Part shown: one piece after another, positions 1-8,907 of the stretch
Position numbering within the stretch: position 1 is the first letter of the stretch
Layout of the letters: each line of letters begins with the position of its first letter
From: Falsihalocynthiibacter arcticus
GTDB lineage: Bacteria > Pseudomonadota > Alphaproteobacteria > Rhodobacterales > Rhodobacteraceae
Direction: 5' to 3'
DNA length: 64,000 nucleotides
Assembly (NCBI RefSeq): GCF_000812665.2
Contig: NZ_CP014327.1
Coordinates: 1,579,501 to 1,643,500 of the forward strand
Made by a program: the position numbers and the translations under genes
Notes under the pieces: model-generated
Database searches by the model: none
What the model was told of the DNA's origin: nothing
What the model saw: the letters and a program-made list of their open reading frames with translations, nothing else

Positions 1-1
1 G

Positions 2-784
2 CGGGTGGAGAAAACGCTTGGGACATCCATCATGAACCGAGCGCATGGTTTTTGGAGCCTCGGCGTTATGGCGGGCAGTTTTATTGGTGTTCAGATGGCA
101 GGGCTTGGCTTCACGGTGGCCGAAAGCTTGCAATGGGGGGGCTTGCTGCTTTTGCCATTATTGATGGTCGTTGCCTATATTTTGCCACGGATTACGCCGA
201 AACAGGAGACCACAGAAAACGCGCAGGCCAAACCACCGCTTCCAAAAGCGCTTCTACCGATTGTTGCCATTGTTTTTGGCGCAACAATTGTCGAAGGCGC
301 AATGATTGACTGGTCGACCGTCTATATGCGCGATGTTGCCGAGATCATTGCTGGCAAAGAGGGCTGGGCGGTGACCATTTTCGCCGGTTTCGTGACGGCA
401 GGGAGGTTTATTGGCGACGCAGTAAATAACCGATATGGAGCGATGCTGCTGGCGCGCATGTGCATTGGTTCCGCCATTTTGGGACTTGTCATTTTGACGC
501 TCAACTTGGGACCGGACGCGTCATTTTTGGGCTTCGCTTTTGTCGGGCTAGGGGTGTCCACGATCTTTCCTCTGGGCATAAGTGCCAGCGCAGCTCTTGG
601 GGATGAGGGAGAGGCGAGAAACGTATCGGTGATGACCTTTGGCGCACTCAGCGGTTTCCTTGTTGGACCGCCCATGATTGGTTTTGTCGCAGAGGCAACC
701 TCGCTTAATGTCGCCTTCGCCTTGCTCCTCCCCACGCTTGCACTGAGCTTTATCTTGGCGAAACATCTTTTACGCATGCGTTGA
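2..784 (+). CDS. MFS transporter, C-terminal part (cut by window start)
   Basis: This is the carboxy-terminal portion of a major facilitator superfamily transporter of the inner membrane; the reading frame is open to the left edge, so the first helices lie outside the window. The segment IMNRAHGFWSLG followed by glycine-rich hydrophobic stretches resembles the middle of YbjJ-type MFS proteins. About seven or eight hydrophobic helices are visible, with a short charged, proline-rich loop (TPKQETTENAQAKPP) where the cytoplasmic loop between the two six-helix halves should be. The substrate cannot be told from the sequence. The gene converges on another MFS gene only 14 bases away, with no clear terminator between them. 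The family call is firm and the specificity unknown. Confidence 0.8.
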   Translation, partial: RVEKTLGTSIMNRAHGFWSLGVMAGSFIGVQMAGLGFTVAESLQWGGLLLLPLLMVVAYILPRITPKQETTENAQAKPPLPKALLPIVAIVFGATIVEGAMIDWSTVYMRDVAEIIAGKEGWAVTIFAGFVTAGRFIGDAVNNRYGAMLLARMCIGSAILGLVILTLNLGPDASFLGFAFVGLGVSTIFPLGISASAALGDEGEARNVSVMTFGALSGFLVGPPMIGFVAEATSLNVAFALLLPTLALSFILAKHLLRMR

Positions 785-798
785 TTGGGTTGGGATGT

Positions 799-2046
799 CT
801 ACTCACTCGGATCGCGGTTTTCTAGGCTGCCGTCGCGTTGGCGGCGAAACAACCGCCCAACCGTGAAAGAGGTGCGCGGCGTATAGATATAAGGCGTGCG
901 CGCGCCCTTGGTGGGACGCACTTGCATGCGTGCGAGGCCAAAGATAATCAGAACGCCGTGCCCGACCAATATCATCAGAAACAGAGCCTTGGGACCGAAA
1001 TCGTCAATAAGCACCGAGGCGAGGTAGGGCGCAAAGATAGCCCCAAGCGCAAAGAAGAACATCAGTGCGGCGGAGAGTTCGACGCGCTCCTCGGAGGTGG
1101 CGAAATCATGCGCGTGGGCCGCCGCGACGGAATAAATCGGAAAGGTCGTGAGGCCAAAAAGCCCCGCGGACAGCATGATCCCCGTCGTCCCCAAACCCGA
1201 GGCCATAATCGTAATGCCGCAACTGAGCATCGCGGCGAAGGATAGCCAAACCAGCACCCAGCGGCGGTCGTATTTATCCGCCAGCCATCCGACGGGGAGT
1301 TGTGCCAGTGCCCCGCCGAGCACGAAGGCCGACAAAAACCAAGCGATTTGGCCTGCGCTCAATCCGACTTCCTGACCATAAATCGGGCCGACCATACGAA
1401 AGGACGCGCTTGAAAGCGCCGCGACCACAACCGCCGCCGCGGCCAAGGGCGAGCAATCAATCGCAAGACGTGGACGTAAACGGGCGCGGCTGGGGGTTTC
1501 AGGTTCCGCCGTGCGCGTCAGCATCAGGGGCAAAAGGGCCGCACAACAGAGGATAGCAAGCAGGTTGTAGGATATGTATGACGCGGGGGACAGGATTCCG
1601 ATAATCATTTGCGCCGCCAGCGATCCCGTCATGTCCACGACGCGGTACACCCCCATCGTGCGGCCGCGTGTTTCATTGGTGACTCGCGCCTGCAACCACG
1701 CTTCGATCACGGTATAGCATCCCGCCACACAAAGCCCTGAGGCCACGCGCATCAAGGCCCACGCGTAGGGATCCAGCACCATCATATGTGCCATCAAGCC
1801 AATGGAACCACTGGCCGTGAAAGCGGCAAACGCGCGCGAGTGACCCACGTTGCCCATCAGGCGTGGTGCCCACCAGCAGCCAATGAAAAATCCCAGAAAA
1901 TGAGCCGAGCCAAGCATCCCGATTTCTTGCTTGGAAAAGCCAAGTTTTAGCCCAGATAATACATCAAGAGGCCCCACGCCGCCGGACGAAAGTTGTAGCA
2001 AAATAACCGAGAGAAAAAGGGCGGCAAAAGAGATGAGCAATCGCAT
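799..2046 (-). CDS. MFS transporter
   Basis: A full-length twelve-helix major facilitator superfamily transporter of about 415 residues. The hydrophobic pattern is regular, and the second half carries PVGWLADKYDRRWVL, the family's G-x-x-x-D-(R/K)-x-G-R-(R/K)-like loop. The layout (GPLDVLSGLKLGFSKQEIGMLG in the first helices) resembles YcaD/UMF2-type exporters of unknown substrate. A TTG start 33 bases upstream (2079) is possible; I prefer the ATG because the hydrophobic helix begins directly after it. The carboxy end is a charged tail of about 35 residues. The dead IS630 element lies upstream and a second MFS gene lies downstream in convergent orientation. No regulator is linked. Confidence 0.8.
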   Translation of the reverse strand: MRLLISFAALFLSVILLQLSSGGVGPLDVLSGLKLGFSKQEIGMLGSAHFLGFFIGCWWAPRLMGNVGHSRAFAAFTASGSIGLMAHMMVLDPYAWALMRVASGLCVAGCYTVIEAWLQARVTNETRGRTMGVYRVVDMTGSLAAQMIIGILSPASYISYNLLAILCCAALLPLMLTRTAEPETPSRARLRPRLAIDCSPLAAAAVVVAALSSASFRMVGPIYGQEVGLSAGQIAWFLSAFVLGGALAQLPVGWLADKYDRRWVLVWLSFAAMLSCGITIMASGLGTTGIMLSAGLFGLTTFPIYSVAAAHAHDFATSEERVELSAALMFFFALGAIFAPYLASVLIDDFGPKALFLMILVGHGVLIIFGLARMQVRPTKGARTPYIYTPRTSFTVGRLFRRQRDGSLENRDPSE

Positions 2047-2134
2047 GTCAGGTCGAACTTGCCGCTTTTGTTTGCGCAATCCAAGAGGGATTGTGTGCTG
2101 TGATGAATTATTATGACGCGGAGTGCGAATTATA

Positions 2135-3260
2135 CTCGGCGTTTTTGAACACCCGACTTTTGCATTGGTGGACTGAGCGAATGAGTTTCAGGTGTCTTTA
2201 TGATCCGCCCTAATTTTCTTACCACTGCAGACCGCCTTGAGCTTTTATCCTGCGTGAAGCGCCAGCGTGAGGATTACGGGGTTGCGCGGCGGGCGAATGC
2301 GCTTTCGCTGCTGAATGATGGGATGTCATGTGCCCAAATCGTAAAGGTTCTGTTTCTGGACGACGACACGGTGCGCAGCTGGCACAAGCAATATTTGGCT
2401 GAGGACTGGGAGGCCGTCGCCTACGATGGGTGGAAAGGCGGGCAGTCACGGATGACGATTGCTCATGAGGCGGATTTGAGCGAATGGCTTGAGGAACGGT
2501 TCTGCCGTTCAACGGCGCAGATCAGAGCCTATATGGGTGCAAAATTCAACATCCACTATCTCATTCTGGCTGCATCAAGCTTCTGGCCCGTCTGGGGTTC
2601 GAGTATCGCAAACCAAAGGCGCTGCCCCGTGTGGCTGACGTTGAAAAGCAGGCCGCATTCATCGCATTTCATACGAACCTACTGAATAACTTGCCTGCCG
2701 ACGAGGCCGTCGACTTCTCGGATGCAGTTCATCCGGAATATCAAAGCAAACCCAGCCATGGTTGGGCTCGCAAAGGGTCAAATCCCGCCATCCAAACGAC
2801 ATCTGGGCGCGTGAACATTCACGGCGCTCTGAACCTGGAAACCTTTGACGCGCCCTTCGTTGAACCAACCACCGTCGATGGGGTCAGCTCCGTTCAGCTT
2901 CTCGCCAAAATTGAGGCCAGAAACCCTGACAAACGTATCATTCACGTCATTTGGGACAATGCCCCATACCACAAAGGCCCCAATGTCAGAGCGTTCCTGT
3001 CGCGCAAAAACTGTCGCATTCATCTGATCCAACTGCCGCCCTATTGCCCTCAATTCAATCCCATTGAGAGGCTCTGGGCCATCATGCACAGCCACGTCAC
3101 CCATAATCGGCACTATCCAACGTAAAAACACTTCGCCAACCCAATCTTGAACTTTATGCGAGGGGTCGTCCCAAAAAAGTGGCGCAACTTTCGAGATCAA
3201 GTAACTGATAACTTCCGCATCATCTCACATCGCAACGTTCGGGTTGTGCAGTAGCCGCTG
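2135..3260 (+). mobile_element. IS630-family insertion sequence, degenerate
   Basis: The unit contains one IS630-type transposase reading frame and is about 1.13 kb, the usual size. Imperfect terminal inverted repeats can be aligned: ACACCCGACTTTTGC near the left end and, read from the other strand, ACAACCCGAACGTTGC near the right end. In both cases the CCCGA core sits 17 bases inside a TA dinucleotide (2133-2134 and 3261-3262). IS630 elements insert at TA and duplicate it, so these are the likely borders. The outermost bases match poorly, so the ends could be off by a few bases. The transposase is broken twice, so the element cannot move by itself. Confidence 0.6.
2200..3254 (+). pseudogene. 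IS630 family transposase, frameshifted and with an internal stop
   Basis: The first part (2200 to about 2559) encodes the helix-turn-helix domain, with the segment DDDTVRSWHKQY. The frame then must shift by -1 near 2559 (HY then SHSGCIKLLARLG) to continue into the DDE domain, where SDAVHPEY, WDNAPYH and NPIERLW supply the expected D, D and E. A TAA at 3123-3125 interrupts it (HYPT-stop-KHFANPI), yet the same frame continues in recognisable sequence (PKKWRNFRDQVTDNFR) to a stop at 3252-3254. Restoring one base gives about 350 codons, normal for the family. No A-rich slippery site is present at the shift, so this reads as decay rather than programmed frameshifting. Confidence 0.85.
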
Positions 3261-3326
3261 TATAGTAGAATTTCACCAAGTCAGCTGACCAATACGAATA
3301 CCCCTCGAACCCGCGCAAGCAACGGT

Positions 3327-3857
3327 TCACGTAGCAGTAGAAACAAACTCCGTTATGGCCTTCGACAGCGCGTCCCAATCGGTAAACTCGCGGTCTTCCT
3401 TGCGTGGATCAATTGCCTGATGACGCAAGATCGCGTGCCGCAGTATTTGGGTTTCATAATAGCCATAGCTGCTGGGGTGCACTGCTCCGGCAACGAGCAA
3501 CTCTGCATTTGGCTCAAGACCAGTTCGCAATTTCATTTCAATCAAATATTCCTGCGCCTCCTCGATTAACTCGGGAAATGCAGCGCCAAGGCTGACGGAG
3601 ATCATAAATGTGCGACGGGCCGCCAAGGAGTCTTGGCTTGCGGTCAACAGCAGTTCAAAATTCGGGGGATGCCGACGCTCATGGACAGGCGCGGCCAAAA
3701 TGACAGTATCAAACCCCGCAAACGTTACTTCCGCCATCTTGTCAGATGCATCCACCAACGTGGCCTCATACCCCGCATTGCGCACTTCGGCTTCTACAAA
3801 CCGAGCAATCTTGCGAGTCTGCCCTTCGAGAGATGCAAACAGAATAAGTACCGACAT
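3327..3857 (-). CDS. Flavodoxin-domain protein, HemG-type protoporphyrinogen oxidase-like
   Basis: A 176-residue flavodoxin-fold protein. The FMN phosphate loop is ASLEGQTRKIA (about residues 8-18) and AAPVHERRHPP occupies the second FMN-binding region, as in the menaquinone/quinone-dependent protoporphyrinogen oxidase HemG. HemG oxidises protoporphyrinogen IX at the membrane with quinone as acceptor and needs no oxygen. The start has a strong site, AAGGAG, seven bases before the ATG. It is divergent from ubiD, with an FNR-type site in the intervening region. That context fits haem synthesis at low oxygen, but enzymatic identity is inferred from fold and neighbours; a general flavodoxin role remains possible. 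Confidence 0.7.
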   Translation of the reverse strand: MSVLILFASLEGQTRKIARFVEAEVRNAGYEATLVDASDKMAEVTFAGFDTVILAAPVHERRHPPNFELLLTASQDSLAARRTFMISVSLGAAFPELIEEAQEYLIEMKLRTGLEPNAELLVAGAVHPSSYGYYETQILRHAILRHQAIDPRKEDREFTDWDALSKAITEFVSTAT

Positions 3858-4017
3858 TCGGTTTCTCCTTATCTCTAGTCGCGGCGCTCAAACATCAGCG
3901 CCCCTCAAACGGTATCAGTGTCACGCTCGGCTGGCCTTGTCCGAAATCAAATGTGGGTGATTAATTATGACCTTACCTATCGCTGCCATCCGCACGGGCT
4001 AAATATTTTGACCAGAG

Positions 4018-4031
4018 TTGACCAACGTCAA
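4018..4031 (+). promoter_or_regulatory. FNR/DNR/NnrR-type box upstream of ubiD
   Basis: The sequence is TTGA-CCAACG-TCAA, which matches the TTGA-N6-TCAA core of CRP/FNR-family anaerobic and nitric-oxide regulators (FnrL, DNR, NnrR). If the regulator acts at the usual -41.5 position, transcription would start near 4066, just before the most plausible ubiD start. The downstream genes (ubiD, ubiX, RIC-type repair protein) are of the kind often controlled by such regulators. The site is seen in the sequence; its function is inferred. Confidence 0.6.
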
Positions 4032-4073
4032 ATCAAAGAAAGGGCAGGGTTGATAGGGACATCGCAAGCAGTC

Positions 4074-5511
4074 TTGGGGTCCGATATCCGCAGTTTACCC
4101 ACCTTTATTGATCTACGTGCCTTCCTTGCTTGGACCAAGGAAAAGGGCGATTTTCTTTGCCTCCCTGACAAGATCAACCTGCAACATGAAATGACCGCCG
4201 TGCAAATGGCCGCGTTGCGCGCCAAGGGTCCGGTTTTGCGCTTTGATGCTGCCATCGGAGCGGAGAATACTGCGTCTGCCATGCCCGTGATCGGCAATCT
4301 TTTCGGCACCCCAGAACGTGTCGCTGCCGGACTAGGACTTGCGCTTGATGAGGTTCCTGCCTTTGGCGACTTTCTCGCGGCCTTGACGACACGCCCGAAA
4401 CTTCTGCGCACAGCACCCGTGCAAGAAATTGACGCGCCGATTGATATGAACATGATCCCCCTCCAAACGCCGTGGCCCGAGGATGCGGGGCCGTTGATCA
4501 CATGGCCGGTTGTCATCACGCGGCCCTATGGCACGACGCTGGACAGTTTGGCACAGTATAACTTGGGGGTTTACCGCGCTCAAGTTATTGGAGCAGATCG
4601 CTTAATTCTGCGCTGGCTGGCACATCGCGGCGGCGCGGCCCATGCCCGCAGCTGGGCGCAAGCTGGTGCGTCGATGCCAGTTGCAATTGCCCTCGGAGCG
4701 GACCCTGCAATGCTGCTTTCTGCGGCGCGGCCTCTGCCCGAAAACATCTCGGAATTGATGTTTTCGGGCGTATTGCGCGGCGCGCACGCAACTTGTTCCC
4801 GCCCGCAGCGTACCGCTTTTGGTGCCCGCCCATGCGGAAATTATGATCGAAGGCTGGGTTCACCCCAATGATTTCGCCCCAGAGGGGCCGTTTGGCGGTC
4901 ACACCGGTTATTACAACTCGGTCGAAAAATTCCCTGTGTTGCGGATCAGCGCGATCACCCATCGCCGCAATCCACTCTATCTGAGTACGGTTACGGGGCG
5001 CCCTCCTGATGAGCCGTCGGTAATTGGCGAAGTGTTCAATACCCTCGCCCTGCCTGTCATCCGCGCACAAATTCCCGAGATCCGCGACCTTTGGTTACCG
5101 CCCGCGGCTTGCTCCTATCGGATGGCTGTGGTGCAGATTTCCAAACGCTATCCCGGTCAAGCAAAGCGCGTCATGATGGCGCTTTGGGGAATGCTGGCGC
5201 AGTTCTCTTATACCAAGACAATTATTGTGGTGGATGAAGACATTAACCCGCGCAATTGGGACGACGTTGCGTGGGCCATGGCGACCCGCATGGACCCCTC
5301 TCGTGATGTGACTGTGCTCGAAAATACGCCAATGGACTATCTGGATTTCTCCAGACCCCGTGACGGGTTGGCTGGCAAGCTTGGCATTGATGCCACGAAT
5401 AAAATCGGCGCCGAGACCACGCGTGAATGGGGCCGCGTGATGGCGATTGATCCGGAACACGAGGCGCGCGCCACCGAATTGATTGCGCGGTATTTGGGCG
5501 GTGCGCGATGA
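4074..5511 (+). pseudogene. ubiD: UbiD family decarboxylase, frameshifted
   Basis: The product would be a prenylated-FMN-dependent decarboxylase (3-octaprenyl-4-hydroxybenzoate decarboxylase family). The amino half runs in one frame to about 4780 (LPTFIDLRAFL ... GVLRG) and the carboxy half continues in the next frame (ARTQLVPARSVPLLVPAHAEI ... YLGGAR). Comparison with the family pattern LRG-xx-T-xx-V shows that two bases are missing from an alternating GC stretch at about 4776-4787; restoring them gives about 479 residues, a normal length. The UbiD core is present (EGPFGGHTGYY, SVIGE). The start is uncertain: TTG at 4074 is chosen because it is in frame, close to the conserved beginning, and downstream of the FNR-type box. 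The stop overlaps the start of ubiX. Confidence 0.75.
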
Positions 5512-6092
5512 CCAGAAGGGTGATTTTGGGCGTCTCTGGAGCGTCAGGCGCGGCTTTGGCGCTGGAAGCTGCGAGGGTTCTGCACTGCGCCGGTATTAAG
5601 GTTGATTTGGTGCTCTCGCGGATGGCGGAACGCACTTTGGAGCTCGAAATCGGGCCTAACGCACAAGCCGAACTGGTGGCTCTGGTAGACCGCCTACATC
5701 CGGTCGCCGATCTGGGGGCAACCATTGCTTCCGGTTCCTACTCCGTTGCGGGCATGATCGTCGCGCCTTGTTCGATGCGCAGTCTTGCCGCGATTGCGCA
5801 GGGCCTCGATGACAACCTGCCGACCCGCGCCGCCAGTGTGCAACTCAAAGAACGCCGCCCATTGATTTTGCTGGCGCGTGAAGCACCGCTGACGCTGGCC
5901 CACTTGCGCAATATGACCGCGGTCACCGAAATGGGCGGTATCATTATGCCGCCCGTGCCCGCGTTTTACCTGCGCCCCCAAACCACCCAAGACATCACCA
6001 CCCAAATCGCCGCGCGCGCGGTTGATTTGTTGCGACTCGCCCCTGCCCAAGCCAAAGCCTGGGCTCCCTCAATCGGAGACGACCCAAAATGA
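5508..6092 (+). CDS. ubiX: UbiX flavin prenyltransferase
   Basis: UbiX transfers a dimethylallyl group to FMN and so makes the prenylated cofactor that UbiD needs. The 194-residue product begins with the family signature ILGVSGASGAALALEA (FMN phosphate-binding GASG loop) and contains SGSYSVAGMIVAPCSMRSLAAIAQG and the late KERRPLILLAREAPL motif. The family's length is about 190 residues. Its ATG overlaps the TGA of ubiD by four bases, so the two were translationally coupled. The gene looks intact although its partner is frameshifted; it could still serve a UbiD paralogue elsewhere. Confidence 0.92.
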   Translation: MTRRVILGVSGASGAALALEAARVLHCAGIKVDLVLSRMAERTLELEIGPNAQAELVALVDRLHPVADLGATIASGSYSVAGMIVAPCSMRSLAAIAQGLDDNLPTRAASVQLKERRPLILLAREAPLTLAHLRNMTAVTEMGGIIMPPVPAFYLRPQTTQDITTQIAARAVDLLRLAPAQAKAWAPSIGDDPK

Positions 6093-6740
6093 AAATATCC
6101 CTAGATACACAAGTGCGCGATTTTGCCGCCGAGATGCCCGGTGCCGCCGAATTGTTCCGCCAAGCAGGCATCAGTTTCTGTTGCGGCGGCAAGATGCCGT
6201 TGGCTGAGGCTGCGGACGCCCAAGGATTGAACGCTGACACTTTGTTGGCGCAACTTATGGCGTTGCAAGAGGCCGCGAACCGCGATGCACCAAGCGAAAC
6301 AGCGGCTCTGATCGACCATCTGTTGGAACGCTACCATGAAACCCATCGCCGCGAATTGGAGAGCCTAATCCCCTTGGCGCAACGTGTGGAAACCGTGCAT
6401 GGCGACCACGAAGAGGCTCCGCTTGGGCTTGATCGCTTTGTATGACGAATTGGACCCCCATATGCAGAAAGAGGAACAGGTTTTGTTCCCTTTGATGCGC
6501 GAAGGGAATGCCGCCGCGCTCGCTGCTCCACTCGCAGTTATGCGCCGCGACCATGAGAAATCCACTGATCTTTTGCGGGGGATTGAGCATGCCAGCCATG
6601 GGTTGAACCTACCCGAAGGCGCTTGTGGCTCGTGGACGGCGCTTTACACTGGAGTGCGCAAATTGGGCGACGATCTTGTGGCGCATATTCATCTGGAGGA
6701 AACTGAGCTGTTTCCACGGTTTGACGGCCACGCGGCATAA
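6089..6740 (+). pseudogene. RIC/YtfE/ScdA-type di-iron iron-sulfur repair protein, broken by an 11-bp deletion
   Basis: RIC proteins repair iron-sulfur clusters damaged by nitric oxide or oxidants. The amino part has the ScdA-N domain (AAELFRQAGISFCCGG, with the CC pair at about residues 31-32) and the first hemerythrin-like helices (LIDHLLERYHETHRREL). It ends at TGA after APLGLDRFV. The rest (ALYDELDPHMQKEEQVLFPLM ... LVAHIHLEETELFPRF) is in the +1 frame. Relative to E. coli YtfE, four residues are missing at the junction near 6430, and an 11-bp deletion accounts for both the missing residues and the frame change, giving a 220-residue original. The gene overlaps ubiX by four bases. Because a homopolymer slip does not explain this lesion, I regard it as a true pseudogene. 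Confidence 0.75.
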
Positions 6741-6995
6741 CCTGCACACGCTATGGGCCGAGGCTTTGTGGGCGAAGATAGTCCGGTTCGTGGCGTGGGC
6801 GCATTTGTTTATGCGTTTGATTTGTCGATATTGATTTCCACGATGCAGCCGCCACCGAGAAGCTGGTTGTCATCCGGCGGATATACTGAAATTTATGGTT
6901 CTGAATATCTCAATCACATTCAGCCGAGCCGCGATTGGAGTTGGAGACAGGGCGCAATCAAATGCGTTGCCATACAGCCTCAACCGAAGGGAAAC

Positions 6996-7487
6996 CTAAA
7001 TTTTGGGGCGAAGCTCGGCCATAACAAGATCATAGAGATCCCGTTTGAAGGGGACGATCGATTGGAGCAACTCATCGGGTGCCATCCAGCGCCACTCGCA
7101 AAATTCGGGGTGTTCGGTTTGGATGTTGATATCGGCATCCGTTCCGTTGAACCGCATTAGGAACCAAAGCTGTTCTTGGCCGCGATATTTGCCTTTCCAG
7201 AGGCGTTGGGACAGTTCCAGCGGCAAATCGTAGGGGAGCCATTCACTGGTTTGAGCCTCAATCGTTACGAGGTTTTCGGTCACGCCGGTTTCTTCCCAAA
7301 GCTCTCTTAGGACAGCGACTTCTGGCGCTTCGCCCTTATCAACGCCTCCTTGAGGCATTTGCCAAGCAGGCGGCTCAGATTCGGGGCGGTCGTTGCGTTG
7401 CCCTGCAAAAATGTGACCGTCTTTATTGACCAGCATGACGCCAACACAGGGGCGATAGGGGCGGTCGTCTTGGGTAGCTTTGGTCAT
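6996..7487 (-). CDS. rppH: RNA pyrophosphohydrolase RppH
   Basis: RppH removes pyrophosphate from the 5' end of transcripts and so begins RNase E-dependent decay. The 163-residue product carries a complete Nudix box (GGVDKGEAP...RELWEETGV, near residues 39-61) preceded by WQMPQGG, the RppH/Ap4A-hydrolase version. I start it at the ATG before [18 protein letters not shown], which gives the normal family length, rather than at an in-frame ATG 30 codons upstream that would run through a transcription terminator. It closes the conserved gene block that begins with rsfS. Confidence 0.92.
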   Translation of the reverse strand: MTKATQDDRPYRPCVGVMLVNKDGHIFAGQRNDRPESEPPAWQMPQGGVDKGEAPEVAVLRELWEETGVTENLVTIEAQTSEWLPYDLPLELSQRLWKGKYRGQEQLWFLMRFNGTDADINIQTEHPEFCEWRWMAPDELLQSIVPFKRDLYDLVMAELRPKI

Positions 7488-7515
7488 GGTCAGCACTTTG
7501 CATTTAGAAAAGAAA

Positions 7516-7545
7516 CGGGGCAGCGGCTTTGAAACCACTGCCCCG
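7516..7545 (-). terminator. Rho-independent terminator after ctpA
   Basis: On the minus strand an 8-bp perfect stem (CGGGGCAG paired with CTGCCCCG), extended by two inner G:C pairs across one mismatch, is followed by TTTCTTTTC. It lies between the end of ctpA and the start of rppH, so it should end the envC-ctpA transcript and leave rppH to a partial read-through or its own promoter. Confidence 0.75.
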
Positions 7546-7563
7546 AAATTTGTGTTCTCAAGC

Positions 7564-8901
7564 TTACTTTTCGCCACTCAAGGCGGTAAGTCCGCGCAGG
7601 ATATCGATGGCGTAGGAAAGCTGATAATCTTCGTCGCGCAACTTGGCTGCGTCTTCTTCAGCTTGTTGCTCTTCTTGCAGGAGGTGACGCTCATCGTCTG
7701 TCATCGAGTCATTGGAGAGGCTACCGCGCAGGTCTTCTTCTGTGCGACGCTTAGGTGTATCCTCTTCCTCTTCTTCGACGGCTGCTGGGTCGCGGCGGGG
7801 CTGTTCAACAACGATGTTTGGCGACACGCCGAGAGCTTGGATTGAGCGGCCAGACGGTGTGTAATACCGTGCCGTTGTCAGGCGCATGGCACCGTCACCT
7901 TTGAGGGGCATGATCGTTTGAACAGATCCCTTGCCGAAGCTTTTGGTGCCGACAACGACGGCACGACGGTGATCTTGGAGGGCTCCTGCGACGATCTCGG
8001 AGGCAGAAGCGGAGCCACCGTTGATTAAGACAACGATTGGTTTGCCCTCAGCCAAATCGCCAGCGGTCGCATTGAAGCGCTCGCCATCTGCGGCAGCGCG
8101 GCCACGAGTTGAAACGATTTCTCCGGCCTCAAGGAAGGCGTCGGAGACGCGGATCGCTTGTGTGAGGAGGCCACCTGGATTGTTGCGCAAATCGACGATA
8201 AATCCATTTACGTTTTCAATACCGCCAGCCTCTTCGACCTGTTCTTTGATCCCTTCAGCAAGATTGGGGTATGTTTGATCATTGAAGGTTGTGATCCGTA
8301 AAACGACGGTGTCGCCTTCGGTGCGCGAACGCACGGCTGTAAGCTTGATGATGTCTCGGATGATGGAAATATCAAAGGGTTCTGTTTCGCCTTCGCGCAC
8401 GACGGTGATGATGATTTCGCTGCCAACTTCACCGCGCATTGCTTCAACGGCTTCGTCGAGTGTTAGGCCAAGAATGCTTTCGCCATCAACGTGCGTAATA
8501 AAATCGCCGGCTTCGACGCCCGCTTCAAAGGCTGGTGTGTCGTCAATCGGAGAGACAACTTTAACGAAGCCCTCCTCTTGGGTCACTTCGATGCCAAGGC
8601 CGCCAAATTCGCCGCGGGTTTGTTCACGCATGTCGTCGAAATCGGTCGGGGGTAGGTAGCTTGAATGCGGGTCGAGGGATGTAAGCATCCCGGAGATCGC
8701 GGCTTCAATAAGTTCGGATTCGTCAACTTCTTCGACATATTGTGCGCGGATGCGCTCAAAAGCTGCGCCGAATAAGTCGAGCTGCTCATAGACCGAAGAT
8801 TTCGTTTCAGTTTCCTGTGCCAAAAGAGGGGCAGCAAGCTGTGTTGTCACCAAAACGGCCAAAAGCGAGCCACCGGCTGCTGCCATAAAGAATTTCTTCA
8901 T
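7564..8901 (-). CDS. ctpA: Carboxy-terminal processing protease CtpA (S41A)
   Basis: A periplasmic serine protease of the tail-specific S41 family, 445 residues. It has an amino-terminal signal sequence ([23 protein letters not shown]), a PDZ domain at about residues 95-185 ([19 protein letters not shown]), and the catalytic S41 core. The Ser/Lys dyad is visible as [10 protein letters not shown] (Ser299) and [12 protein letters not shown] (Lys324), spaced 25 residues apart as in E. coli Prc. The carboxy end is very acidic ([15 protein letters not shown]). It lies seven bases downstream of an envC-like gene, in keeping with a role in cell-wall hydrolase control seen in other proteobacteria. 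A strong terminator follows. Confidence 0.93.
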   Translation of the reverse strand: MKKFFMAAAGGSLLAVLVTTQLAAPLLAQETETKSSVYEQLDLFGAAFERIRAQYVEEVDESELIEAAISGMLTSLDPHSSYLPPTDFDDMREQTRGEFGGLGIEVTQEEGFVKVVSPIDDTPAFEAGVEAGDFITHVDGESILGLTLDEAVEAMRGEVGSEIIITVVREGETEPFDISIIRDIIKLTAVRSRTEGDTVVLRITTFNDQTYPNLAEGIKEQVEEAGGIENVNGFIVDLRNNPGGLLTQAIRVSDAFLEAGEIVSTRGRAAADGERFNATAGDLAEGKPIVVLINGGSASASEIVAGALQDHRRAVVVGTKSFGKGSVQTIMPLKGDGAMRLTTARYYTPSGRSIQALGVSPNIVVEQPRRDPAAVEEEEEDTPKRRTEEDLRGSLSNDSMTDDERHLLQEEQQAEEDAAKLRDEDYQLSYAIDILRGLTALSGEK

Positions 8902-8907
8902 ATTGTC

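Noticed and set aside
2545-2575. Programmed ribosomal frameshifting in the IS630 transposase
   Set aside because: The site where the frames join (around 2559) has no slippery A-rich heptamer, and a second lesion (TAA at 3123) lies downstream, so decay explains it better.
6741-6995. The 255-bp gap between the RIC pseudogene and rppH
   Set aside because: No family was recognised on either strand. A 135-codon open frame that starts here (6753) runs antisense through rppH and has no support. It could hold a gene fragment but nothing can be named.
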